From Palsa-870 sp039935415 (GTDB taxonomy: Bacteria; Chloroflexota; Dormibacteria; Dormibacterales; Dormibacteraceae), in contig JBDTKH010000028.1 in assembly GCA_039935415.1 (NCBI GenBank), positions 1 to 64,000 on the forward strand: 64,000 nt of DNA. The letters run 5' to 3'. The notes under the pieces were generated by a model. The model was not told the DNA's origin, searched no databases, and worked only from the letters and a program-made list of their open reading frames with translations. A program made the translations under genes and the position numbers. Numbering within the stretch: position 1 is the first letter of the stretch; the number at the start of each line of letters is the position of its first letter. This document shows, piece after piece, positions 41,719 to 49,784 of this stretch.

Positions 41719-43296
41719 ATGGAAACCCCGCTGACTCCGCTGGAGTTCGCCCGCCGCGCGCGCAAGCTGTACGGAGACCGGGAGGCTGTCGTCGACGGCG
41801 ACCTGCGCTTCACTTACGAGCAGTTCTTCGACCGGTGCGACAGGTGGTCTGCGGCTCTGCAGGGGATGGGCGTCAGGAAGGGCGACCGCGTCGCCTACAT
41901 CGCGCCCAACACACACGAGCAGCTGGAATCCTTCTATGCCGTCCCGCAGATCGGCGCGGTGCTCGTGCCCATCAACTACCGGCTCACCGCAGAGGACTTC
42001 ACCTACATCACCTCGCACTCGGGCGCCAGCGTGCTGTGCGTCCACCCTGATTACGTTGAGGCCGTCGACGGGGTCCGCGACCAGCTCGACGGCGTGAAGC
42101 ATTTCGTCGTGCTGGGCAAATCCGGCGGTCGCAAAGGCTGGACGGAGTACGAGGAAACCCTCACGCGTTCGAAGCCGGAGTTCGAGCGACCCGATATCGC
42201 GGAGAGCGATCTCCTCTCGCTGAACTACACGAGCGGCACGACCGCCAAGCCCAAGGGCGTGATGATCACGCACCGCAACGCCTGGGCGAACGTCGTCGGA
42301 ACGCTGGTCCACTTCCACATCACGGTCGGCGACAGGTACCTGTGGACCCTGCCGATGTTCCATGCCAACGGCTGGACGTTCGTCTGGATCATCACTGCGG
42401 TCGGTGGCACGCATATCTGCCTGCCCAAGGCGGAGCCCGCACCGGTCTTCGACCTGGTACGCAAAGAGCATGTCGGCTGGCTGTGCGCCGCACCCACCGT
42501 CCTCATCTTGCTTGCAAATGCGCCCGCCGACGTTCGAGGCGACGTGCCAAAGGGAGTGCACGTCATCACCGCTGGGGCGGCCCCGGCGGCGGCGACGATC
42601 GAGCGCATGGAAGGGGAGCTTGGTTGGGAGGTCACGCAGGTCTACGGGCTCACCGAGACCGCGCCCTTCATCACGATCTGCGAGCCGCGCCCGGAGCATG
42701 CGGAGCTCGGGATCACGGAGCGCGGAATCATCAAGGCACTCACCGGCGTCGAGCTGATCACTTCCGGCGAGCTGCGCGTCGTCGACACCGACGGCAAGGA
42801 CGTAGCGGCGGACGGGCAGAGCCTGGGCGAGATCGTCGCGCGTGGAAACGTGATCATGGCCGGCTACTACAACGACCCCGAGGCGACCAAAAAGGTCATG
42901 GGCGACGGCTGGTTCCACACCGGCGACGCTGCCGTGATGCACCCGGACGGATATGTCGAGATCCGGGACAGGATCAAGGATGTGATCATCAGCGGTGGAG
43001 AGAACATCTCGAGCCTGGAGGTCGAAGGTGTCCTGCTGCGCCATCCTTCGGTGCAGGAGGCCGCCATCGTCGGCCTGCCACACGAGAAATGGGGTGAGGC
43101 GCCCTATGCCTACGTCCTCTTGAAGCCAGGCGCCACCGCGACCGAGGCCGAGCTCATCGCCTTCACGCGCGACCGTCTGGCGCACTTCAAGGCCCCCCAC
43201 GGTGTGACCTTCGTGGCCGAGCTGCCGAAGACGGCCACGGGCAAGATCCAGAAATACGTGCTGCGCAAGGGAGCCGCCGCGGTCGTCCGTCAGTAA
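41719..43296 (+). CDS. Acyl-CoA ligase (AMP-forming, fatty-acid type)
   Basis: A 525-residue ANL-superfamily enzyme. The P-loop is SLNYTSGTTAKPKGVMITH; further motifs are YGLTETAPF, DGWFHTGDAAVMHPDGYVEI and the C-terminal catalytic Lys in PKTATGKIQKYVLRK. It activates a carboxylic acid to its CoA thioester via an acyl-adenylate; medium- or long-chain fatty acids are the usual substrates of close relatives. Start ATG 41719, with a purine-rich GAAGGGAGGATCGGC upstream. Confidence 0.92.
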   Translation: METPLTPLEFARRARKLYGDREAVVDGDLRFTYEQFFDRCDRWSAALQGMGVRKGDRVAYIAPNTHEQLESFYAVPQIGAVLVPINYRLTAEDFTYITSHSGASVLCVHPDYVEAVDGVRDQLDGVKHFVVLGKSGGRKGWTEYEETLTRSKPEFERPDIAESDLLSLNYTSGTTAKPKGVMITHRNAWANVVGTLVHFHITVGDRYLWTLPMFHANGWTFVWIITAVGGTHICLPKAEPAPVFDLVRKEHVGWLCAAPTVLILLANAPADVRGDVPKGVHVITAGAAPAAATIERMEGELGWEVTQVYGLTETAPFITICEPRPEHAELGITERGIIKALTGVELITSGELRVVDTDGKDVAADGQSLGEIVARGNVIMAGYYNDPEATKKVMGDGWFHTGDAAVMHPDGYVEIRDRIKDVIISGGENISSLEVEGVLLRHPSVQEAAIVGLPHEKWGEAPYAYVLLKPGATATEAELIAFTRDRLAHFKAPHGVTFVAELPKTATGKIQKYVLRKGAAAVVRQ

Positions 43297-43315
43297 TTCG
43301 TCGATCAGGCGCGCG

Positions 43316-43663
43316 TCAGGTCCAACTGCGTCGCCTTGCCACTCTGTCGTAGTAGCGATCCTCCAGCCACGCCAGGGGGGGCAGCAGGTATGCGGATCCA
43401 AGCAACGCCCACCCTCCGCCCAGCTCTCTCAGCACCCGACTGATCCCGGCAGCCCCCTCAAACCGCCGCCCCCCCGGCTCCACCGCCCATGACGCGCGGC
43501 CGACCTCCTCGCGCGTTAGGCCCAGCGACTCGATCAGGCCCGGCTCCTGATGCGGACGCGCCGACACCCGCCGCTGTCTGTCGCGTCGCTCGACCCAGCG
43601 GGCCAGGCGCGCGCAGAACGCGCACTCCCCGTCGTACACGAGGATGAGGCGGCCGTCAGTCAC
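43316..43663 (-). CDS. DCC-family thiol-disulphide oxidoreductase-like protein
   Basis: A 115-residue protein with the motif VYDGECAFCARLARWVERRD, the D-x-x-C-x-x-C signature of the DCC1/DUF393 family, followed by the family tail YLLPPLAWLEDRYYDRVARR. The members look thioredoxin-like but their partners are unknown. Start GTG 43663. It is divergent from the benzoate-type ligase and shares its promoter region. Confidence 0.88.
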   Translation of the reverse strand: MTDGRLILVYDGECAFCARLARWVERRDRQRRVSARPHQEPGLIESLGLTREEVGRASWAVEPGGRRFEGAAGISRVLRELGGGWALLGSAYLLPPLAWLEDRYYDRVARRRSWT

Positions 43664-43669
43664 CGCCCG

Positions 43670-43679
43670 AAACTACACT
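43670..43679. promoter_or_regulatory. Overlapping divergent -10 elements
   Basis: TAGTTT on the minus strand (43670-43675) lies 6 bases before GTG 43663. TACACT on the plus strand (43674-43679) lies 9 bases before ATG 43689. The two hexamers overlap by 2 bases, and the start codons are 25 bases apart, so both messages would be leaderless and the promoters mutually exclusive. Confidence 0.45.
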
Positions 43680-43688
43680 CTCTCTGGA

Positions 43689-45221
43689 ATGTCGGTGCTG
43701 GAGCTGCCGGAGCGCTACAACGTCGGCGCCGACCTCCTGGAACGAAACCTCGAGGCGGGGCGGGGCGGCAAGCAGGCGATCGCATCGGCCTTAAGGGACG
43801 TGACCTACAGCGAGCTCTTCGAGCTCGCCTGCGGGGCGGCCCACGCGCTGCGCGACCTCGGGGTCAGGCGCGAGGAGCGCGTCCTGATCGCCGGCTACGA
43901 CAGTCCCGGCTGGGTTGCCGCCTTCCTGGGAGCGATCCGCCTGGGCGCGATCCCCGTCCCGGTCAACCCGCTGCTGCAGCGCAGCGAAGACTACGACCAC
44001 TACGTCGAGGACTCGATCGCCCGGGTTATCGTCGTCGACGCCAACACCGAGGAGAAGCTGCAGGCGGCGGTCGCGCGTGCCGCCAACCCTCCGCGCCTGC
44101 TCCGCGCAGACCAGATCGCAGCCGGACCCGAGATCGCCGCCGCTCCGACGAGAAAAGACGACATGGCTTTCTGGCTGTACAGCTCTGGCTCGACGGGAAA
44201 GCCCAAGGCGGTCGTCCACCTGCAGCACGACATCCCCTACACGTGCGTCACCTACGGCGAGCAGGTGCTGGGCATCACCGAGCGCGACACCACCTTCTCG
44301 ACCACCGGCCTCTTCCATGCGTACGGCTTCGGCAACAACCTCACGATGCCGTACTGGGTTGGCGCCTCGACGGTGCTGCACGCCGGCCGCAACACGCCTG
44401 TGACCGTGCTCGAGACGATCGAGAAGCGGCGCCCGACGCTCTTCTTCTCGGCGCCGACCCTTTACAACGCGATCCTCAACTTCGATGGTGCGAAGGGCCG
44501 AGACCTGTCGAGCATCCGGCACTGCGTGGCCGCGGCGGAGGCGCTGCCGGCCGAGGTGTGGCGGCGCTGGAAGGAAGCCTTCGGCCTCACCATCCTGGAC
44601 GGCGTCGGCTCGACCGAGATGCTCCACATCTACTGCTCGAACCGGCTCGACGACGTAAGGCCCGGTTCCAGCGGTAAGCCCGTGCCGGGTTACGAGCTGA
44701 AGATCCTCGATCCGGAAGGAAGAACGGTCGCCTCCGGCGAAGCCGGTGATCTCTATGTCAGGGGCGACAGCGCGCTGGCGCTCTACTGGGCCCAGCACGA
44801 GAAGACCAAGCGCTCGATCCTCGGCGACTGGTTCGTCAGCGGCGACCGCTATCGAGTGGACGAGGATGGCTACTACTGGTACGAGGGCCGCTCCGACGAC
44901 ATGATCAAGGTGAGCGGCCTATGGGTCTCGCCGATCGAGATAGAGTCGGCGCTGCTCGAGCACCCCGCGGTCGCGGAGAGCGCGGTCGTGGGGATCGAGA
45001 TGGACGGCTTCACGAAGATCAAAGCCTTCGTCATCGTGAAAGGGGAGCCGAAAAAGGACGACACGCTCGTGTCAGGTCTGCAGGAACACTGCAAGTCGCG
45101 CCTGCAGCGCTACCAGTACCCTCACGCCATCGAGTTCGTGTCCGAGCTGCCCAAGACCGTCACCGGCAAGATCCAGCGCTACAAGCTTCGCGAGCCCGTG
45201 CGCCAAGAAGCCCCAGCGTAG
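43689..45221 (+). CDS. Benzoate-CoA-ligase-like AMP-forming ligase
   Basis: A 510-residue ANL enzyme. The N-terminus (LPERYNVGADLLERNLEAGR) and IPVPVNPLLQRSEDYDHYVE are typical of the benzoate/4-hydroxybenzoate CoA-ligase branch. P-loop YSSGSTGKPKAVVH, LDGVGSTEMLHIYCSN, and Lys in PKTVTGKIQRYKLRE. Aromatic acid activation is likely, but no ring-reducing genes are near, so short or aromatic acids remain open. Start ATG 43689; the stop overlaps the GTG of the next gene by one base. Confidence 0.88.
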   Translation: MSVLELPERYNVGADLLERNLEAGRGGKQAIASALRDVTYSELFELACGAAHALRDLGVRREERVLIAGYDSPGWVAAFLGAIRLGAIPVPVNPLLQRSEDYDHYVEDSIARVIVVDANTEEKLQAAVARAANPPRLLRADQIAAGPEIAAAPTRKDDMAFWLYSSGSTGKPKAVVHLQHDIPYTCVTYGEQVLGITERDTTFSTTGLFHAYGFGNNLTMPYWVGASTVLHAGRNTPVTVLETIEKRRPTLFFSAPTLYNAILNFDGAKGRDLSSIRHCVAAAEALPAEVWRRWKEAFGLTILDGVGSTEMLHIYCSNRLDDVRPGSSGKPVPGYELKILDPEGRTVASGEAGDLYVRGDSALALYWAQHEKTKRSILGDWFVSGDRYRVDEDGYYWYEGRSDDMIKVSGLWVSPIEIESALLEHPAVAESAVVGIEMDGFTKIKAFVIVKGEPKKDDTLVSGLQEHCKSRLQRYQYPHAIEFVSELPKTVTGKIQRYKLREPVRQEAPA

Positions 45222-46252
45222 TGTCGAAGCACATCGCCGTCCTGCCCTGCGACGGCGCGGGCAAGGAGGTCGTCCCCGAAGCGATCAAGGTGCTGCGCGC
45301 CGCCGGCGCCGACTTCGAGTTCGAGGAGTTCGACGTCAACGCTGACGCCTTCATGCGCGCGGGCGTGGCCATCCCGCCGGAGGTCTGGTCGGAGCTGGAG
45401 AAGGCGGACTCGATCCTCTTCGGCGCGGTGGGCGACCCCCGGGTGCCGGATCCCGAGTACCTCGCCGGTGTGCTGCTGCGGCTGCGCTTCGAGCTCGACC
45501 TCTACGTCAACCTTCGCCCCGCGAAACTGTACGACGACAGGCTTTCGCCGCTTCGCCGCGAGGACAGGCGCAAGGTCGACCTGCTCGTGGTGCGCGAGAA
45601 CACCGAAGGCCTCTACGTGGGCATGGGCGGGCGCTTCAGGAAGGGCACCGCGCACGAGGTCGCGATCCAGGAGGACCTCAATACGTACATCGGCGTGACG
45701 CGCATCCTGGATTACGCGTTCAAGGTCGCGCGCCGCGAGGTCGTGATGATCGACAAGTCGAACGCGATGACTTTCGCGGGCGGCCTGTGGCAGGAGCGGT
45801 GGAAGGCGGTCGCCGCTACGCACCCCGGTGTCAAGACGCGCCACCTCTTCGTCGACGCCGCCTCGATGCAGCTGGTGAAGGACCCAAGCCAGTTCGACGT
45901 CATCGTCACCGGCAACCTGTTCGGCGACATCCTGTCGGACCTGACCGCCGAGCTGATCGGCGGGATGGGAATCGCGCCGTCGGGGAACATCAACCCGGAG
46001 ACGAAGCGCGGCCTGTTCGAGCCCGTGCACGGCACCGCGCCGGACATCGCCGGCCGCGGCATCGTCAACCCGATCGGGGCGATCTTGAGCGCATCTATGA
46101 TGGTGAGACACTTGGGTTACACCCAAATGGCTACAGCGATCGAGGGTGCGGTCGAATCGGCAATCCGCGCGGGAGACTGCACGCGCGATCTCGGCGGCAA
46201 CCTGTCGACCGGCGAATGTGGCGACGCCGTCGCGAAAAGGCTGAAGGATTAA
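45221..46252 (+). CDS. leuB: Isopropylmalate/homoisocitrate dehydrogenase family
   Basis: A 343-residue NAD-dependent beta-decarboxylating dehydrogenase. Metal and substrate residues: LRPAKLYDDRLSPL, VVRENTEGLYVGMGGR, IDKSNAMTF, GNLFGDILSDLTAELIGGMG and FEPVHGTAPDIAGRGIVNPI. The RENTEG motif is that of archaeal IPMDH and of homoisocitrate dehydrogenase, unlike E. coli LeuB (ELTGG). The leuCD genes downstream make a leucine role most likely; a lysine or chain-elongation role is possible. GTG 45221 overlaps the ligase stop. Confidence 0.85.
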   Translation: MSKHIAVLPCDGAGKEVVPEAIKVLRAAGADFEFEEFDVNADAFMRAGVAIPPEVWSELEKADSILFGAVGDPRVPDPEYLAGVLLRLRFELDLYVNLRPAKLYDDRLSPLRREDRRKVDLLVVRENTEGLYVGMGGRFRKGTAHEVAIQEDLNTYIGVTRILDYAFKVARREVVMIDKSNAMTFAGGLWQERWKAVAATHPGVKTRHLFVDAASMQLVKDPSQFDVIVTGNLFGDILSDLTAELIGGMGIAPSGNINPETKRGLFEPVHGTAPDIAGRGIVNPIGAILSASMMVRHLGYTQMATAIEGAVESAIRAGDCTRDLGGNLSTGECGDAVAKRLKD

Positions 46253-46452
46253 GTTGCCTGCACCGGCCAGGCGGGCCGGATCTCATCGGCTCGGGACGCC
46301 GATGCGCGCGTCAGGGGGCCCGGCCCGTCGTCGTCACGCACCTAAGGTGCGCTCCTGCTAGTGCCACCCTTGCCTTCGCCTCGGCGCCCCGACCGGCGCC
46401 CTTTCGGGCGCCTGCCGCGATCTCCAGCCCACCCGGCCGGTACAGTCAACTG
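46253..46452. other. Non-coding region before leuC with two perfect hairpins
   Basis: 200 bases without a gene. It contains CGCACCT-A-AGGTGCG (46337-46351) and GGCGCCC-TTTC-GGGCGCC (46395-46412). TACAGT at 46441-46446 lies 6 bases before ATG 46453, so leuC may start its own leaderless transcript; the hairpins could then end transcripts coming from the dehydrogenase gene or bind a regulator. There are no Leu codon runs or T-box features. Confidence 0.4.
46441..46446 (+). promoter_or_regulatory. Candidate leaderless -10 of leuC
   Basis: TACAGT ends 6 bases before ATG 46453; no Shine-Dalgarno is visible. Confidence 0.4.
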
Positions 46453-47742
46453 ATGGGCATGACGATGACGGAGAAGATCCTGGCCCGAGGGGCCGGACGC
46501 GAGAGCGTTCGTCCCGGCGACCTGGTGCTGGCCAAGGTCGACTTCGCGATGGGGCACGACCTCACCATCCCGCCTGCCGGAAGGATCATGCGCGAGCAGA
46601 TGGGCGCGGAGAAGATCTGGGACCCGGACCGCGTGGCCGTCACGCAGGACCACTTCCAGCCCGCCAAGGACGCCGCGAGCGCGACGCTCGGCAGGCTGAC
46701 CCGCGAGTTCTCGCACGACATGGGGATCAAGTGGTACTTCGAGGTGGGGCAGGGCGGCATCTGCCACACGGTCCTGCCCGAGAACGGCCTCGTGCTGCCG
46801 GGCGAGCTTGTCGTCGGAGCCGACTCGCACAGCTGCACCTATGGGGCGCTGAACAACTTTGCCACCGGCATCGGCTCGACCGACCTCGCGTGCGTGTTCG
46901 CGCTCGGTGAGCTGTGGTTCCGCGTCCCCGAGACGCTGAAGTTCGTCTATCACAACCGCCTCAAGGAGTGGGTCGAGGCGAAGGACCTGATCCTGTACGT
47001 GATCGGCCAGATCGGCGTCGACGGCGCGCGGTCCAAGGCAATGGAGCACACGGGCGAGGCGCTCCGCCACATCGACATGGAGGCGCGGCTGACGATGACC
47101 AACATGGCGATCGAGGCGGGCGCGAAGAACGGGATCATGGAGTTCGACGAGGTCACGAAGCAGTACCTCGACGGGCGCGCGAAGCGGCCCTACACGCCGG
47201 TCACCTCCGATCCCGACGCGGTGTACGAGAAGGTGTTCGAGTTCGATGCGGAGAAGGTCGAGCTCGGAGTCGCGCGGCCGATGTCGCCCGACAACTATTC
47301 ACCGCTCTCCGAGGTTGTCGGCACAAAGCTCGACCAGGTGTTCATCGGCTCGTGCACCAACTCGCGCATCACCGACCTGCGCCGCGCCGCCGCCGTGCTC
47401 CAAGGCCGCAAGGTCGCCCCCGGCGTTCGGCTGATCATCACCCCGTCATCGCACCAGGTCGCGATCCAGGCGGAGAAGGAGGGCCTGATCGGCACGTTCC
47501 TCGCCGCGGGGGCCGCGTGGACGACGGCGACGTGCGGCGCGTGCCTGGGCGGGCACATGGGAGTCCTTGGCGAAGGAGAGGTCTGCCTAAGCACGACCAA
47601 CCGCAACTTCCCGGGTCGCATGGGGCACCCCAAAGCGCTTGTCTATCTCTCCAATCCCGCCGTGGCCGCCGCGAGCGCCGTGACCGGGGTGATCACGCAC
47701 CCGCAAGACGTCCTGAAACACATGCCCGCAGGAATCGCGTGA
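46453..47742 (+). CDS. leuC: 3-isopropylmalate dehydratase, large subunit
   Basis: A 429-residue aconitase-family protein. The three Fe-S cysteines are in GADSHSCTYGAL, GSCTNSRITDL and ATCGACLGGHMG. The length (about 420) fits the archaeal-type, two-subunit LeuC/homoaconitase rather than the 466-residue E. coli form. It isomerises 2- to 3-isopropylmalate with LeuD; homoaconitase activity is an alternative in this subfamily. Start ATG 46453; a further ATG lies two codons on. Confidence 0.92.
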   Translation: MGMTMTEKILARGAGRESVRPGDLVLAKVDFAMGHDLTIPPAGRIMREQMGAEKIWDPDRVAVTQDHFQPAKDAASATLGRLTREFSHDMGIKWYFEVGQGGICHTVLPENGLVLPGELVVGADSHSCTYGALNNFATGIGSTDLACVFALGELWFRVPETLKFVYHNRLKEWVEAKDLILYVIGQIGVDGARSKAMEHTGEALRHIDMEARLTMTNMAIEAGAKNGIMEFDEVTKQYLDGRAKRPYTPVTSDPDAVYEKVFEFDAEKVELGVARPMSPDNYSPLSEVVGTKLDQVFIGSCTNSRITDLRRAAAVLQGRKVAPGVRLIITPSSHQVAIQAEKEGLIGTFLAAGAAWTTATCGACLGGHMGVLGEGEVCLSTTNRNFPGRMGHPKALVYLSNPAVAAASAVTGVITHPQDVLKHMPAGIA

Positions 47743-47744
47743 AA

Positions 47745-47847
47745 AGGCACAAGGGGGGCAGGCCCCCCTTATGGGGAACCTCCCTTTGGCTCGCGCCGTT
47801 TATGGCTGCGCCGAGCGGGGGCGGTCGCCGGGCAAAGCCGGGCGACC
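47745..47847. repeat. Palindromic repeats between leuC and leuD
   Basis: The 118-base gap is largely palindromic: AAGGGGGGC-AG-GCCCCCCTT (47751-47770) and GGTCGCC/GGCGACC with an inner GGGC-AAA-GCCG (47823-47847). The first shares its G-run/C-run design with the inverted repeat at 18917-18954. An open frame crosses it, but the encoded peptide is not LeuD-like. This looks like insertion of a dispersed palindromic element. Confidence 0.55.
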
Positions 47848-47860
47848 GGGACGTGGCGCC

Positions 47861-48403
47861 GTGACGCTTCCCAAAGTCATTCGCGGGCGGGCGTGGAAGT
47901 TTGGGGCCAACATCGACACCGATCAGATCATCCCCGCGAAGTACGCCATCTACTCGCTCGATGAGAAGGAGCTCGGCAAGCACGCCATGGAAGGCGTACC
48001 GGGCCGCGAGGCCTGGGCGGCCGGCGTGACCGCGGGCGACATCCTCGTCGCGGGATCCAACTTCGGCTGCGGTTCGTCGCGCGAGATTGCACCGGTGGCG
48101 ATTCGCGGCGCGGGAATCTCGCTCGTCATCGCGGACTCGTATGCGCGCATCTTCTTCCGCAACGCGATCAACATGGGCTACCCCATCATTCAGTCGCCCG
48201 AGGCCGCCGAGGCTGTCGAGGAGGGGGACGAGCTCGAGGTCGACCTGGAGGAGGGCATCGTGCGCAACTTCACGCGGAGCAACGAGTACCGGACCGAGGC
48301 GTTTCCGAGCTTCATGAACGAGCTGATGCAGATGGGCGGGCTCGTCCCGTGGGTGCGCAAGCGCCTCGAGGAGCGGCGCCGTCTGGCGACTGCTCGTGGA
48401 TGA
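47861..48403 (+). CDS. leuD: 3-isopropylmalate dehydratase, small subunit
   Basis: A 180-residue aconitase swivel domain: FGANIDTDQIIPAKYAI, AGSNFGCGSSREIAPVAI with the substrate-binding SSR, and IADSYARIFFRNAINMGYPI. It completes the heterodimer with LeuC. Start GTG 47861, where family similarity begins, rather than the upstream ATG inside the repeat. Its last 8 bases overlap the next gene. Confidence 0.93.
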   Translation: MTLPKVIRGRAWKFGANIDTDQIIPAKYAIYSLDEKELGKHAMEGVPGREAWAAGVTAGDILVAGSNFGCGSSREIAPVAIRGAGISLVIADSYARIFFRNAINMGYPIIQSPEAAEAVEEGDELEVDLEEGIVRNFTRSNEYRTEAFPSFMNELMQMGGLVPWVRKRLEERRRLATARG

Positions 48404-49784
48404 GACAAAACCCGTAGATCTCCAGGAGCCGCTTGAAGAGCTGGCTCGCGACCCGACCCGCTTCACACACGACCTGAAATTCCCGCCGTCCGCGAAGATC
48501 CGCGTCTACGACGACACCCTTCGCGACGGCGAGCAGATGCCGGGCGTCGCGATCACCCCGAAGGACAAGTACCAGCTCGCTCGCATGCTATCCGACATCG
48601 GAGTCCACATCATGGACGTCGGCTTTCCTTCGGTCTCCGAGAGCGAGCGCGAGACGCTGAGGCTCATCCTCGAAGGCCGCAAGCGCGGCGAGCTGCGTGG
48701 CGACCTCGAGGTCGTCTGCATGTCGCGCTCGACCAGGAGCGACATCGACGCCACCATGCGCGTCATCGACAGACTGGGTCACCGGCGCGATGAGGTGACC
48801 TACTTCATCTTCACGTCGGCGTCGGACCTGCACGTCAAGTACAAGCTGGGCAAGACCCTGCTTCACCGCGAAGGGATCCCGGAGAGCGAGTGGCTCGAGC
48901 TGCCCGTTTCCTTCTACCGCGAAGCCAACCTCCGGATGATGTGCGAGGCGATCCGCTACGCGCGGGACCAGGGCGCGACCTCGATCGAGTTCGGCGGCGA
49001 GGACGGCAGCCGAGCGGACGTCGACTACATCGCCGAGATTCACCGCGAAGGCCTGAAGGCAGGAGGGACGCGGCCCTCGACTCCGGACACCGTCGGGTGC
49101 TACTCGCCATTCGCGGTCCGGGAGTACATCCCCGCGATCAAGGCCGCCACGCCTGACGCCCCCCTGGTCGTCCACTTTCACAACGACCTCGGGCTTGGCG
49201 CCTGGAACACCGTGATGGCTCTCGGTTCGGGGGCCGAGGTGTTCACGACAAGCGTCAACGGCATCGGCGAGAGAACCGGGAACGCGCCGATGCACCAGGT
49301 CCTGCTGCAGCTCCGCTACCTGTTCGGCATCGAGATCCCCGGTTTCAAGTACGAGAAGCTGCGCGCTCTGGCGCGTCATCTCGAGAAGGTCAGCGGCATC
49401 CCGGTGCAGCCGACCGAGCCGGGCATCGGCCTCAACGTCTTCACGCACGAGTCCGGCATCCACACCGCCGGGTTGCTGATCCATCCCGCCATCTACCAGT
49501 TCATCCCGCCGGCGGATCTCGGCGCCGAGGTCGAGTACGTGTACGGCAAGCACTCGGGCGCGGTGGTCATCGAGCACACGCTGCGCGCCGCGGGGATCAG
49601 GTCCGATCCAGAGCTCGTGGCGGGCGTGCTGGCGGAGGTCAAGCGCATCCGCGAGGAGCGCGCCGAGCGCAGCGACTTCTCAGATTTCCACCGCCGGTAC
49701 TACGATCACCTCAGTCGCATGGGACTTACCGCCGACGAGGTCGTGGATATCGGCCGGGCGCTGGCCGGCCACGTGCAGAGCTGA
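48396..49784 (+). CDS. 2-isopropylmalate/homocitrate synthase family protein
   Basis: A 462-residue DRE-TIM metallolyase condensing acetyl-CoA with a 2-oxoacid. The metal site starts with VYDDTLRDGEQMPGVAITPK; further sites are VVHFHNDLGLGAWNTVMALG, SVNGIGERTGNAP and VFTHESGIHTAGLL. The C-terminal LeuA regulatory domain (about 120 residues) is missing, so leucine feedback of the usual kind is unlikely. The substrate (2-oxoisovalerate, 2-oxoglutarate or another) cannot be fixed. GTG 48396 overlaps leuD; the stop overlaps the E1 alpha ATG by one base. Confidence 0.87.
   Translation: MDETKPVDLQEPLEELARDPTRFTHDLKFPPSAKIRVYDDTLRDGEQMPGVAITPKDKYQLARMLSDIGVHIMDVGFPSVSESERETLRLILEGRKRGELRGDLEVVCMSRSTRSDIDATMRVIDRLGHRRDEVTYFIFTSASDLHVKYKLGKTLLHREGIPESEWLELPVSFYREANLRMMCEAIRYARDQGATSIEFGGEDGSRADVDYIAEIHREGLKAGGTRPSTPDTVGCYSPFAVREYIPAIKAATPDAPLVVHFHNDLGLGAWNTVMALGSGAEVFTTSVNGIGERTGNAPMHQVLLQLRYLFGIEIPGFKYEKLRALARHLEKVSGIPVQPTEPGIGLNVFTHESGIHTAGLLIHPAIYQFIPPADLGAEVEYVYGKHSGAVVIEHTLRAAGIRSDPELVAGVLAEVKRIREERAERSDFSDFHRRYYDHLSRMGLTADEVVDIGRALAGHVQS

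Noticed and set aside
46253..46452. A leucine attenuator or T-box
   Set aside because: No leader peptide with Leu codons, no T-box core, and a -10 directly next to the leuC start.
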